Positions 28,552 to 37,189 of a stretch of DNA of 64,000 nt are shown one piece after another. Position 1 is the first letter of the stretch, and each line of letters begins with the position of its first letter. The notes under the pieces are model-generated. The model was not told where the DNA came from. It saw only the letters and a program-made list of their open reading frames with translations, and ran no database searches. A program made the position numbers and the translations under genes. The DNA lies in assembly GCF_000378405.1 (NCBI RefSeq), contig NZ_KB899636.1:568303-632302 (forward strand), written 5' to 3'. The stretch is from Succinimonas amylolytica DSM 2873. Lineage in GTDB: Bacteria > Pseudomonadota > Gammaproteobacteria > Enterobacterales > Succinivibrionaceae.

Positions 28552-29427
28552 TCAGGCAACGGCTTGGAATCCCGCTCCCTGAGGAGCGTTATCCGGGGAA
28601 TAAGCCCTTTTAAGTAGCTTGGCGAATCCTCGGTGGGATGAGGATAAATCCTTCACTGCCTCGTTTACGTTTTTTTCGGGATTTTCATCTTCCCCTTCTT
28701 CGGTATTTGCGATTTTGGAAGGTTGAGCTTCGTTTGTAGCATCCTTAGACTTTTTGACGTTCTCTTCAGCAAGTTCCCTTCGTGCTTCAGCTTCCTTCAT
28801 TGCGGCTTCGGCAGCTACTTTGCGATCCTGCCCCGAAGGTTCCTGAGGTGCCAAAGCAGCTCTCTGTACCTGTTGCATTTTAGCAATGGTCTTATCAGGC
28901 GAATCCTCAACGCTTACGGATATTTGCACCTCGCCGTCGGTGATATATTTTTTGCCGTCAGGACCGGTTTCATATGTATATGACGGACTGGAAGCATACT
29001 GGCCGCCTGTGGCTTTATGCTGTTCCTCGTGGGTCCGTACTTCCTGATCCCGGGCCTTCATTTCATTCACCACGGCCTGTTCAGCATCAGTAAGAACCGT
29101 TCCGTCGCTCTTTTTGTCATTTTGTGATGCTGAGGCCTCAGCACCATTTGAAGCTTCTCCCTGTCTGGCGGAGGATTTACTGTTTTCATCCTGTTTTCTG
29201 ATTTCCTTTTCAGCACGCGCCTGAGCCTCCGGACTTATGGAAACCATATCAGGTACCGGTTTTGCGAGAGGAGAATTTCTGTTTTCTGATTTCGCGCTGT
29301 TACCGTTACTGGCCTCTGTTCCGGAAACATAATTGGCAGCAGATGATTTTATGGCACTGTAATCCATTCCCTCCATGGCCTTCTGATAGCTGTGGAGCGC
29401 CAGTACAGAACCGTGAATCACATTCAT
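28552..29427 (-). CDS. SprA-related putative metalloprotease
   Basis: 291-aa protein of the SprA-related (PF12118, CJM1_0395-like) family of unknown function. The conserved core runs from about residue 117 to 210: RDQEVRTHEEQHKATGGQYA with an HExxH motif at 133-137, then SYTYETGPDGKKYITDGEV and ALAPQEPSGQDRKVAAEA. The N terminus (VSISPEAQARAEKE) and the Lys/Glu-rich C terminus look disordered. There is no signal peptide. It begins 10 bases after the next upstream gene, behind GAGGT, so the two form an operon. Zinc binding and proteolysis are inferred from the motif only. Confidence 0.75.
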   Translation of the reverse strand: MNVIHGSVLALHSYQKAMEGMDYSAIKSSAANYVSGTEASNGNSAKSENRNSPLAKPVPDMVSISPEAQARAEKEIRKQDENSKSSARQGEASNGAEASASQNDKKSDGTVLTDAEQAVVNEMKARDQEVRTHEEQHKATGGQYASSPSYTYETGPDGKKYITDGEVQISVSVEDSPDKTIAKMQQVQRAALAPQEPSGQDRKVAAEAAMKEAEARRELAEENVKKSKDATNEAQPSKIANTEEGEDENPEKNVNEAVKDLSSSHRGFAKLLKRAYSPDNAPQGAGFQAVA

Positions 29428-29437
29428 AGCTGACCTC

Positions 29438-29710
29438 TCATACCTTCATGTCAAGGAGTGTGCCAAGAGTATTATAGCCGGCGGATATTACCTTTGCTCC
29501 GGCCCGGGCATATATCTCTCCCTCTTTTAGTGAAGCCACGCTTTTTTCAGGATCGGGAGCGGTAATCGGATCTTCTGAAGTTTCGGCAGGACTGTAATTC
29601 CGGGAAGTGTTTATATGTGCCAGTTCTGCGGCGCTCCTGTTAACAAGAGCCTGACCGTTCATAAACCCCTGGATGCCATTCTGTATAATGGACATGCTTC
29701 CAATATTCAT
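29438..29710 (-). CDS. Short protein resembling flagellar-rod (FlgC/FlgG-type) ends
   Basis: 90 aa, start ATG 5 bases after a strong GGAGGT. The N terminus (MSIIQNGIQGFMNGQALVNRSAAELA) and the C terminus (GAKVISAGYNTLGTLLDMKV) look like the two ends of an axial rod/hook protein joined with the middle removed. No flagellar genes are in the window. It is co-transcribed with the SprA-like gene. A longer frame to 29779 lacks a ribosome site. Function unknown. Confidence 0.6.
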   Translation of the reverse strand: MNIGSMSIIQNGIQGFMNGQALVNRSAAELAHINTSRNYSPAETSEDPITAPDPEKSVASLKEGEIYARAGAKVISAGYNTLGTLLDMKV

Positions 29711-29791
29711 ACGACCTCCGTTTATTCTTGCAGATGACAGGACACAACAACTCATATTAATTGTACAAAAAATGAGCAATATTACCCAGGA

Positions 29792-30574
29792 CTAAGTTGC
29801 ATATTTGTCGAGGAAGTCTAAAAGTATTTTTCTGAAGCTTTCCGGTTCGGAGATAAACGGAGCATGAGAGCTATTCTGAAATACGTGTATCAGGGAGTGA
29901 TCGTTTACGGGCCAGACAGAACTTCCCTGATATGGTACCAGCCGATCCTTTACTCCGTAGAGGTGAAGGGCCGGACATTCCACACGTGTGAGACAGCCTC
30001 TGAGATCTTCGTCTGCCAGAGTTTTTAATCCGGCCTGAAGTTCGTAATAAGAGGGAAGAGGCACGTCTTTTAGCAGATCCTTGATTTCTCTGATATCGTT
30101 TTTCATAGTGGGAGAACCCATGGCCTGTAAAGATAGAAAACGGTCTATAACTCGATAGACATTGTCCTGTGTCAGAAGACTCTGGAGTTTAATTAATAGT
30201 TCTGGAGGGGTTCCCGGCCAGTGTTCTTCGGGCAAGGAGGTAAATCTTGGAGAACTGGATACTGTTATCAGTCCGCGAACCCTTTTCGGATTCATTATGG
30301 TGTAGCGGAGAGCCAGCACTCCACCCAGGGACCAGCCCATGATAATAATATTGTCAGGGAGCGTCTCCTCGAGATTGATTATGGTTCCATACGCTCTGTT
30401 GGCAGGGATGCTGTTATTGAGTCCGTACCCAGGAAGATCCAATAAGATAACCCGATAACGAGGTGCCAGGTAGGAAACAATACTCCGAAAAACATCACTG
30501 GCAAGTCCCCAGCCGTGGAGCATGACAATTTTTGGAGATTCGGGATTCCCGAATTCACGTGTTCTTAGTTTCAT
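29792..30574 (-). CDS. bioH: Pimeloyl-[ACP] methyl ester esterase BioH
   Basis: 260-aa alpha/beta hydrolase that removes the methyl group from pimeloyl-ACP methyl ester, ending the BioC-BioH route to the biotin precursor. Catalytic triad: Ser82 in GWSLGG (same number as E. coli), Asp in YGVKDRLVP, His in NSSHAPF. HGWGLAS near residue 20 forms the oxyanion region. A GAGGGGGG ribosome site is 5 bases before the ATG. No other bio genes are nearby. It is upstream of the two-gene unknown operon, 81 bases away. Confidence 0.9.
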   Translation of the reverse strand: MKLRTREFGNPESPKIVMLHGWGLASDVFRSIVSYLAPRYRVILLDLPGYGLNNSIPANRAYGTIINLEETLPDNIIIMGWSLGGVLALRYTIMNPKRVRGLITVSSSPRFTSLPEEHWPGTPPELLIKLQSLLTQDNVYRVIDRFLSLQAMGSPTMKNDIREIKDLLKDVPLPSYYELQAGLKTLADEDLRGCLTRVECPALHLYGVKDRLVPYQGSSVWPVNDHSLIHVFQNSSHAPFISEPESFRKILLDFLDKYAT

Positions 30575-30771
30575 GATTCCCCCCCTCGCTCGAAAATGGA
30601 GATTTCAAGCAATTACTGTGGCCCTGATTAAGGATAACCTTTTTGCACTTGTGAATAAAGAACTCCCCGGATTGTTTCAGATATGAACATGATCTGGAGA
30701 ACCATAATAGTTTCCAGTTCATAAATATTCATGAGAAAGAGTTTCTTTTCGGTGCATCTGGTCGTGTGGTA

Positions 30772-30788
30772 TGCATGATTATTGTGCA
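30772..30788 (+). promoter_or_regulatory. NtrC-like activator site upstream of amtB
   Basis: TGCATGATTATTGTGCA keeps the TGCA-N9-TGCA frame of the NtrC consensus, with matching A7, T11 and G13. Its centre is about 119 bases before the predicted start. A second half-site, GGTGCA at 30751-30756, lies 32 bases (three helical turns) upstream of the corresponding half, the spacing known from the E. coli glnA enhancer. Confidence 0.6.
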
Positions 30789-30872
30789 TATAAAGGGGAG
30801 ATGTGGTTCCTTTCCTGCTAATTCTACAGGAGTGAATACCATCAGAAGTGCATAAAAATTTTTTTTTCGAGT

Positions 30873-30888
30873 TGGCAGGATATTTGCT
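30873..30888 (+). promoter_or_regulatory. Sigma-54 promoter of amtB
   Basis: TGGCAGG-ATAT-TTGCT: GG (-24) and GC (-12) are separated by exactly 10 bases, as RpoN requires. Predicted start near 30899. It implies nitrogen-limitation control of ammonium uptake. Confidence 0.85.
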
Positions 30889-30931
30889 TAATACTGGAAA
30901 ACATGAGTTTGATCACTAAATGGAGAAATAT

Positions 30932-32281
30932 ATGGGACGTGCAATTTTTCTGACGTGTCTTTTACTGATGACAGGTACTTTAAATATTGCGGGAGCAGAG
31001 GAGTCAGTGAACTCTGTGACATCTCCTGGAGAGGCTGCAGCGCAGCTTAGTCTGGTAGATAACAGTTTTGTAATGATATGCGCTGCCCTGGTAATTCTGA
31101 TGTCAGTGCCTGGGATTGCACTGTTTTACGGTGGCCTGGTTCGAGTTAAGAACATGCTTTCGGTGCTTACTCAGACTGTTATGGCTTTTTCGCTGATGTT
31201 TGTTCTTTGGGCAGTTTTCGGATATTCAATGGCCTTTGGAACCAACGACAGTGAGTTTCTTAATAATTTTTCGGGCGGGCTGGATAAATTTCTGATGTTT
31301 GGAGTACTCCCAGAAAGTGTTAATGGGACTCTTTCGGAATTTACCTTCTTTTCGTTTCAGGGGGCTTTTGCCGGGATAACATCATGTCTGATACTTGGTT
31401 CCTTTGCTGAGCGTATCAAGTTCAGTGCGCTGATTTTTGTCCTGGTTTTCTGGTTCGTGCTTTCCTATGTTCCAATCTGTCATATGGTGTGGGGAGGCGG
31501 TTATATTGACAGTGCTTGGCATGCCTTGGATTTTGCAGGAGGGACTGTAGTTCACATCAATGCCGCTGTCTGTGCTCTGGTGGGAGCATATTACTGCGGG
31601 AAGAGAATCGGTTTCGGGAGAGAGCGGATGGCACCTCATAGTCTGGTAATGACTATGATTGGAGCTTCTCTTCTCTGGGTGGGCTGGTTCGGTTTTAATG
31701 CCGGATCCGAGCTGACCCCGGATGGAGTAGCCGCACTCTCCTTTGCAAATACCTGTGTGGCACCGGCTGCTGCAGCTCTTTCATGGATGTTTCTGGAATG
31801 GCTGTTTCAGAGAAAACCCTCCCTGCTGGGTGTATGTTCCGGAGCTGTTGCCGGGCTCGTAGCCATTACTCCGGCATGTGCCTATGTCAGCATCGGCAGC
31901 GCTCTTATAATAGGTCTTGTAGCCGGTGCGGTTTGTCTCTGGGGGGTTCACGGTCTTAAGAAACTGCTGCGGGTTGATGATTCGCTTGACGTGTTTGGTG
32001 TTCATGGCACTGGCGGTATTGTGGGAGCTCTTTTGACTGGCGTTTTCTGTTCCCCGGATTTTGGCGGTACAGGCTTTAAAGAAGGCTGGGAGAGTATTTC
32101 AGGACAGTTTACAGGACAGCTGGTTTCCGTTGTCATGACCATTGGTATCAGTGGTGTGGTTTCAGTTCTCGGGTTCTTTATTGCCGACAAGCTGTTCCAT
32201 GGAGTACGTGTCAACCAGGAAGAAGAACGGGAAGGCCTGGATCTGGCATGGCACGGAGAAAGAGCCTACAACCTCATATAA
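30932..32281 (+). CDS. amtB: Ammonium transporter AmtB
   Basis: 449-aa trimeric ammonium channel of the inner membrane, with a cleavable signal peptide (to about AGAE) and 11 membrane helices. Pore residues are visible in DFAGGTVVHINAAV (Asp and first His) and DVFGVHGTGGIVGAL (second His). The ATG at 30932 is preceded by GGAGA; the in-frame ATG at 30920 overlaps that ribosome site. Unlike in most Proteobacteria, no glnK is next to it: a terminator follows and the upstream gene is divergent. Confidence 0.95.
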   Translation: MGRAIFLTCLLLMTGTLNIAGAEESVNSVTSPGEAAAQLSLVDNSFVMICAALVILMSVPGIALFYGGLVRVKNMLSVLTQTVMAFSLMFVLWAVFGYSMAFGTNDSEFLNNFSGGLDKFLMFGVLPESVNGTLSEFTFFSFQGAFAGITSCLILGSFAERIKFSALIFVLVFWFVLSYVPICHMVWGGGYIDSAWHALDFAGGTVVHINAAVCALVGAYYCGKRIGFGRERMAPHSLVMTMIGASLLWVGWFGFNAGSELTPDGVAALSFANTCVAPAAAALSWMFLEWLFQRKPSLLGVCSGAVAGLVAITPACAYVSIGSALIIGLVAGAVCLWGVHGLKKLLRVDDSLDVFGVHGTGGIVGALLTGVFCSPDFGGTGFKEGWESISGQFTGQLVSVVMTIGISGVVSVLGFFIADKLFHGVRVNQEEEREGLDLAWHGERAYNLI

Positions 32282-32322
32282 CTCTGAGAGATGGGAATTG
32301 ATTATTCCTGAAAAACAAATGA

Positions 32323-32349
32323 AGGGCGGCGTTGCAGTCGCCCTTTTTG
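32323..32349 (+). terminator. Intrinsic terminator of amtB
   Basis: AGGGCG / CGCCCT stem (32323-32328, 32339-32344) around a 10-base loop, followed by TTTTTGTTGTTG. Confidence 0.75.
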
Positions 32350-32500
32350 TTGTTGTCAGTGCTCTGTTAAGGCTTGGGGAATGTTGGCAGAGTGTGAGCG
32401 GTGTGTTTTGACATACCGTCCGCAAAAATGAGAGTCCAAATTCTTCCCTGTCTGGTTTTTATGAGAACCGTGGCCTATGGGAACTCCCGTGAAAATCGTG

Positions 32501-33391
32501 TTATTTGCTTCTATTCCTGGCTTCGGCAATGATCTGGTGTACTTCATCCGGGAGGTAAACGAACTCCCTTCCACAGCAGTGGCAGCTTACTGATATTTTT
32601 TTCTGCTCCTCAAGAATTTTCTCCAGTTCTTCGGGGGGCATGCACACGAGACTTTCCCTGAAATGAGCTTTGGAGCAGACGCACCTGAAGCTGATGGATT
32701 TTGGAGGGAAGGTGTTGACGGATTCCTGGTGGAAAAGCCGATATAGGACATCATTGCTGTCGAGAGACAGGATTTCTCCTTCTGTCATGCTGTCAGCAAG
32801 AGTGGCAATGTGGGTAAAGTCGCTGTTCAGCTTTTCTGTATTTTCAGTCGGAAGCTTCTGAATGAGCATTCCTGCTGCCTTTTCTCTGTCCGGGTCAGAA
32901 TAGATCCATATTCGGGTTTCTATTTGGACTGACTGCCGGTAATAGTCCTCAATGCACTCGTTGAGATTGTCATGTGAGAGATCGATGATGCCCTGATACT
33001 GGGTTCCGGACTCGGGAATAATGGTAATTGTCAGAACTGGATTTTTCCCTAAAAGTCTGCTCCAGTGACAAATCCCGTCCACATCTCCATCCAGGGAGGC
33101 CAGACCACGGGTTTCCTGATTGTCATTACTGTTAATGTACGCATAGACAAGGGACCCGTTTCCGCGAAGCTGAAGCATAATGCTTCCCTGAAACTTTACT
33201 GTTTCTGTCATGAGGGCAATGGCAATCTGCATCTCACCAAGAAGCTTCCGGATGTTGCGCGGGTATGAATGATCCGCAACCAGTTCCCGGAACGCCTTGT
33301 CGGTTTGTGCTATTTCACCGCGGATATCCATTTCGTTGAAAATGAAGCGTTTAATTGTGTCAAAACTCTTTGATGCTGTACCAGCCGTCAT
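32501..33391 (-). CDS. hslO: Redox-regulated chaperone Hsp33
   Basis: 296-aa holdase activated by oxidative unfolding. The C-terminal zinc redox switch is intact: CxC in FRCVCSK and CxxC in SCHCCGRE. The N-terminal domain has FNEMDIRGEIA and the RGLASLDGDV-type core. It ends with a short basic tail. The ATG follows AGGGA. It is followed upstream on the same strand by hslR, the usual hslR-hslO pair. Confidence 0.95.
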   Translation of the reverse strand: MTAGTASKSFDTIKRFIFNEMDIRGEIAQTDKAFRELVADHSYPRNIRKLLGEMQIAIALMTETVKFQGSIMLQLRGNGSLVYAYINSNDNQETRGLASLDGDVDGICHWSRLLGKNPVLTITIIPESGTQYQGIIDLSHDNLNECIEDYYRQSVQIETRIWIYSDPDREKAAGMLIQKLPTENTEKLNSDFTHIATLADSMTEGEILSLDSNDVLYRLFHQESVNTFPPKSISFRCVCSKAHFRESLVCMPPEELEKILEEQKKISVSCHCCGREFVYLPDEVHQIIAEARNRSK

Positions 33392-33423
33392 GATGCTGTC
33401 CCTGTAATATTTTTTGTATTAGG

Positions 33424-33822
33424 TTAAATGTTCGGAGAGTGCTTAAAACTGATAAGCGCTCTGCGTTCCTTCTTGTTGGGTTTGTCGTCAGGATGTGGAG
33501 CCAGAAGGGCGTTTAAACGGTGGAGTTCGCTGTTTCTTTCGCGTTTTATTTTGCTTTCGCTGGTTTCTTCATAGAGAAGGTGAGCTAATGAGGGCTGGCG
33601 TCTTACATCGCTTATTCCCCTGACGATGATATCAAGTTCGTTGAATCCCTGGCGCAGAGAAATTTTTGCACCGATTTCCACAATACGGCAAGGCTTGACA
33701 TGTGCTCCGTTATAGTGAACTTTTCCGCCGTCAATCATGTCTCTGGCTATGGAACGGGTTCTGTAGAACCTTGCAGCCCATAGCCATTTGTCGAGCCGGA
33801 CTTGCTCAGAATTATCATCCAT
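33424..33822 (-). CDS. hslR: Ribosome-associated heat-shock protein Hsp15
   Basis: 132-aa S4-domain protein (E. coli 133) that binds stalled 50S subunits carrying nascent chains and helps recycle them. The S4 RNA-binding motif is at the N terminus (RLDKWLWAARFYRTRSIARDMIDGGKVHYNG). The C terminus is basic (KPNKKERRALI). The ATG lies 6 bases after AGGAG; the reading frame extends 49 codons upstream, but that part is unrelated to Hsp15. First gene of the hslR-hslO operon; TATAAT near 33870 may be its -10. Confidence 0.92.
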   Translation of the reverse strand: MDDNSEQVRLDKWLWAARFYRTRSIARDMIDGGKVHYNGAHVKPCRIVEIGAKISLRQGFNELDIIVRGISDVRRQPSLAHLLYEETSESKIKRERNSELHRLNALLAPHPDDKPNKKERRALISFKHSPNI

Positions 33823-34076
33823 GAGGTCTCCTGAAACTTCAGTCTGAGTGCTAAAATCAGTTCGCGTATTATAATACGGTTTAGGGCGGAAGAGGATTGT
33901 TATGTGAATGGGCGGAACTGGCTCGCGAATGATCTGATTTCGGTTCCGGAAGCCAGTAATCTTCAGCAAATTATGAGAAACCTTGAAAATTTATGAAAAA
34001 CTCTTTGCATGAAAAGCTTCTATTGATGGACAATTGCGGGGTTTAGTTATTTTGCTCTCTTTGTGAGATATATTAC
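33823..34076. other. hslR-gspC divergent intergenic region
   Basis: 254 bases. On the minus strand CCGTATTATAATACGCG includes a consensus -10 for hslR without a good -35. On the plus strand no convincing gspC promoter is visible, though one must lie here. The gspC ribosome site is weak (GTGAGA). Confidence 0.4.
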
Positions 34077-35087
34077 ATGTCGTCTTTTTTCGATAAAGCC
34101 ATTAACAGAGTACGTGGCGGTTTCTCGCGTATTACAAAAAAGAAGAGCGGTTCAGAGTATGCGGCTGTGTCCGGGCAGGCTGTTGCCAGAACAGAGGCTG
34201 CATCTCCTCAGGAGCAGGAAATGCTGGAGAGGGCGCGTAATCGCTACTATACGAAGATTTCCGGATACCTCTTTTATATCCTTTCGTTTATCGTCTGTTA
34301 TGAAGCGGCAGCCTATTTCTGGTACAAAATTCCTTCGGTGAATTCTTCTTTGGCCGGACTGTCCGCAGCAGAGCTGAAGGCGATAAGAGAGCAGAACCGT
34401 AATATTGATGTAACGGCTCTGCCGCTTTTTGGCGTCAGGCCTGTGGAAAATTCTCAGGCTTCGCAGGCCGGGAACCAGCAGCCCTCCGGTCCTGTTTCCA
34501 AGCTGGATGTTAAAATCACCGGAATCTCTGCCAGTAATGATCCTCAAAAGGGATCAGTGGCAGTAATTAACAAGTCCCATGAGGAATCCTACGGTGTAGG
34601 GGACAAGATTGAGGGAACCCAGGCGGTTGTGTCGCAGATTCTGGCGGACCGTATTATTGTCAAAAACGGCGGTCGTGATGAAACTATAATAATGCCTGCA
34701 GACAACTATCAGTCTTCTGATCAAAGACCTTCGGGAGATTTTCAGAAGACTAAGCCTGAGAATCATGCAGCAGCCAAGTCTGACGTTAAACAGGTCAGAA
34801 CCGAATTGCTTTCCAATCCTGGAAATCTTTTTAAGTACCTCAGCATAAAACCGGCTATGAAGGATGGCAAGCCCGCAGGTTATGAGCTCAATCCTGGTTC
34901 GGAGGGAAAGATGTTTCTTGATGCCGGTCTGAAACCAGGAGACATTGCTGTGGAGATGAATGGCTACGATTTGACTGATACTAATCAGGCAATGCAGGTT
35001 ATGGGACAGATTCAGGACATGACAGAAATAACACTGGTAGTGGATCGTAACGGGGATCGCCAGACTGTTACGCTGAATCTGAATTGA
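34077..35087 (+). CDS. gspC: Type II secretion protein GspC
   Basis: 336-aa inner-membrane linker between platform and secretin. It has a basic cytoplasmic N terminus, one membrane helix (about residues 62-82), a Gln/Ser linker, the HR domain (about 140-215, LDVKITGISA to ETIIMP) that contacts the GspD N0 domain, and a C-terminal PDZ domain (about 255-336, DAGLKPGDIAVEMNG). First gene of the twelve-gene gsp operon. Confidence 0.93.
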   Translation: MSSFFDKAINRVRGGFSRITKKKSGSEYAAVSGQAVARTEAASPQEQEMLERARNRYYTKISGYLFYILSFIVCYEAAAYFWYKIPSVNSSLAGLSAAELKAIREQNRNIDVTALPLFGVRPVENSQASQAGNQQPSGPVSKLDVKITGISASNDPQKGSVAVINKSHEESYGVGDKIEGTQAVVSQILADRIIVKNGGRDETIIMPADNYQSSDQRPSGDFQKTKPENHAAAKSDVKQVRTELLSNPGNLFKYLSIKPAMKDGKPAGYELNPGSEGKMFLDAGLKPGDIAVEMNGYDLTDTNQAMQVMGQIQDMTEITLVVDRNGDRQTVTLNLN

Positions 35088-35162
35088 TTTTATTAGGTTA
35101 CGGGGAAGGTGTGATTATCTTTTCCGTTTTCGAAACATAATGCTTAGAGATTACCGTCTCAT

Positions 35163-35179
35163 TCAGGATGAAATCCTGA
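35163..35179 (+). repeat. Perfect hairpin in the gspC-gspD gap
   Basis: TCAGGAT-gaa-ATCCTGA, a 7-base stem with a 3-base loop and no T tract, 40 bases before the gspD start. The 132-base gap is the longest in the gsp operon. The hairpin could be an operator or an mRNA processing/stability element. Confidence 0.5.
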
Positions 35180-35219
35180 CTATATGAACTGTGCCTTGTC
35201 AGGCTATTAAGGGGATCAT

Positions 35220-37181
35220 ATGAACACCAAGAAATTTTTCGGCAAATCCTGCTGTGCTCTGGCTTTGTCAGCTGCACTTCTAGGAGGATCTCTCAATATT
35301 GAGGCCGCTGAATTTTCTGCCAGTTTTAAGGGTACGGACATAAACGAATTTATTAATACTGTTGGAAGAAATCTCAATATGACGTTTATTATTGATCCGG
35401 CCGTAAAGGGAAAGATAAACGTCAGAAGCTATGATTTGCTTAATGAGGAGCAGTATTATCAGTTTTTCCTCAGCGTTTTGGCCGTATATGGTTATGCTGT
35501 GGTTCCCACCGATACCGGAGTGTACAAGGTGGTTCGTTCTGCTGTGGCCAAAACAGCCGGTGTTCCGGTTTCCGAGGATGGAGCTATAGGTGATGAAATG
35601 GTCACTAGGGTAGTTCCGGTAAAAAACGTTAATGTTCGGGAGCTTGCCCCGCTTCTGAGAGGTCTCATTGACAATCAGGGGTCCGGAAACGTAGTACATT
35701 ACGAACCGTCAAATGTACTGCTTATTACTGGCAGAGCAAATGTGGTGAACCGTCTGGTGGAAATTGTTAACAGAGTTGACAAGGCAGGAAATCAGGAGGT
35801 TCAGATAGTCAAGCTGAAACACGCTTCTGCCACAGAGGTGGTCAGGGTGGTGCTGTCGCTCATTAAAGATGACAAGGGCAATAGTGCTACATCTCCGTTG
35901 ATGACCCCGAAGCTGGTGGCAGATGAAAGAACCAATTCGGTGGTGGTTTCTGGAGAGCCGATTGCCAGGCAGCGTGTTATCACCATGATAAATCAGCTGG
36001 ATATGGAGCAGGCTGCTTCAGGAAATACCAGAGTGTTTTATTTGCGTTATGCCAAAGCGAAGGAGGTTTTGGAGACCCTTAATGGTGTCAGCAAATCTCT
36101 GACTGGTGATGAAGGCAAGGCTTCTAATGGTGCCACGGCATCGAAGATTAATATCTATGCCAATGAAGCCACCAATTCCATTATTGTGAATGCAGAGCCC
36201 AACTATATCAAGCAGATTGAGGAAATTGTCAGAAAACTTGATATCAGAAGAGCTCAGGTTCTGGTTGAGGCTATTATAGTTGAGGTTAATGATGAGACAG
36301 CCGCACAGCTGGGTATTCAGTGGGGAAATACCAGCGGAGGAATTGTCCAGGGACCTTCGGATGTTTCTCAGGCGCCGGTTTCAGGAATGTTTACATCCGA
36401 TGACGTAGGTCTGACCAATATAGCAGGTAAAATCAACGGGGCTGGCCTAGGCTTTTATCACGGAAACTGGTTCGGCCTTTTGACAATGATGCAGAGCAAT
36501 GCCAAGAATGATGTGCTTTCCACTCCGAGCATTGTGGCTCTTGACAATGAAGAGGCCGAGTTTAACGTGGGTCAGGAGGTTCCTGTTAAGACCGGAACGC
36601 AGACTTCCACTGACTCCAGTTATCGTTACGATACTATTGAAAGAAAGACAGTTGGTACCAAGCTCAAGTTTACTCCCCAGATTAATGAGGGAGATAGTGT
36701 GCTGCTGACTTTGGAGCAGGAGGTGTCAAGTGTTGCCTCCACAGCCAATACCACGAACGGCGAAACCTTTGATGTGCGTACCATCAAGAACAGCGTGCTG
36801 GTTAAGAGCGGTGAAACTGTTGTACTGGGCGGCCTTATGAATCATACCACTGTTGAGACTGTCTATAAGGTTCCGCTTTTGGGCGATATTCCCATTATCG
36901 GTGAGCTCTTCAAGCAGACATCCAGTTCATACAAGAAGCGCAATCTAATGGTTTTCATTCACCCGATTATTATCAGAGATGATGAAACCTTTGCTAGCAT
37001 TTCCGGTGGCAAGTACAACATGTTCCGTGATGAACAAATTAAGCGTAACAAGGAAGGACTCAGACTTCTACCAATAAGACTAAGTACTCCCGTGCTGCCG
37101 GCATTGGATTCCACCATTGTGATTGCTCCTGACACCGTTCAGGAGGTCTCTACTGACAGCAGTGCGGTGTCCGGAATTTAG
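35220..37181 (+). CDS. gspD: Type II secretion outer-membrane secretin GspD
   Basis: 653-aa channel protein with a Sec signal peptide (to about IEAAE). N0 covers about residues 30-105 (FSASFKGTDINEFINTVG). Three KH-like N1-N3 domains follow to about 345. The secretin core has VPVKTGTQT, ERKTVGTKLKFTPQI and the conserved VPLLGDIPIIGELFK. About 60 residues follow the core and may carry the pilotin-binding S domain. No GspS pilotin is in the window. GGGG precedes the ATG. Confidence 0.96.
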   Translation: MNTKKFFGKSCCALALSAALLGGSLNIEAAEFSASFKGTDINEFINTVGRNLNMTFIIDPAVKGKINVRSYDLLNEEQYYQFFLSVLAVYGYAVVPTDTGVYKVVRSAVAKTAGVPVSEDGAIGDEMVTRVVPVKNVNVRELAPLLRGLIDNQGSGNVVHYEPSNVLLITGRANVVNRLVEIVNRVDKAGNQEVQIVKLKHASATEVVRVVLSLIKDDKGNSATSPLMTPKLVADERTNSVVVSGEPIARQRVITMINQLDMEQAASGNTRVFYLRYAKAKEVLETLNGVSKSLTGDEGKASNGATASKINIYANEATNSIIVNAEPNYIKQIEEIVRKLDIRRAQVLVEAIIVEVNDETAAQLGIQWGNTSGGIVQGPSDVSQAPVSGMFTSDDVGLTNIAGKINGAGLGFYHGNWFGLLTMMQSNAKNDVLSTPSIVALDNEEAEFNVGQEVPVKTGTQTSTDSSYRYDTIERKTVGTKLKFTPQINEGDSVLLTLEQEVSSVASTANTTNGETFDVRTIKNSVLVKSGETVVLGGLMNHTTVETVYKVPLLGDIPIIGELFKQTSSSYKKRNLMVFIHPIIIRDDETFASISGGKYNMFRDEQIKRNKEGLRLLPIRLSTPVLPALDSTIVIAPDTVQEVSTDSSAVSGI

Positions 37182-37189
37182 GAGGTTTC

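Larger units (their letters stand above)
30575..30931. other. bioH-amtB divergent intergenic region
   Basis: 357 bases with no ORF of note. The right half holds the amtB sigma-54 promoter and an NtrC-like site (listed separately). The first 170 bases must carry the bioH promoter on the minus strand; I cannot place it. Confidence 0.6.

Noticed and set aside
32142..32411. 89-codon plus-strand ORF over the amtB end and terminator
   Set aside because: It overlaps amtB in another frame and runs through the terminator hairpin.
33823..33969. 49-codon N-terminal extension of hslR
   Set aside because: The extension has no similarity to Hsp15 or any signal; the internal ATG has a strong AGGAG and gives the family length.
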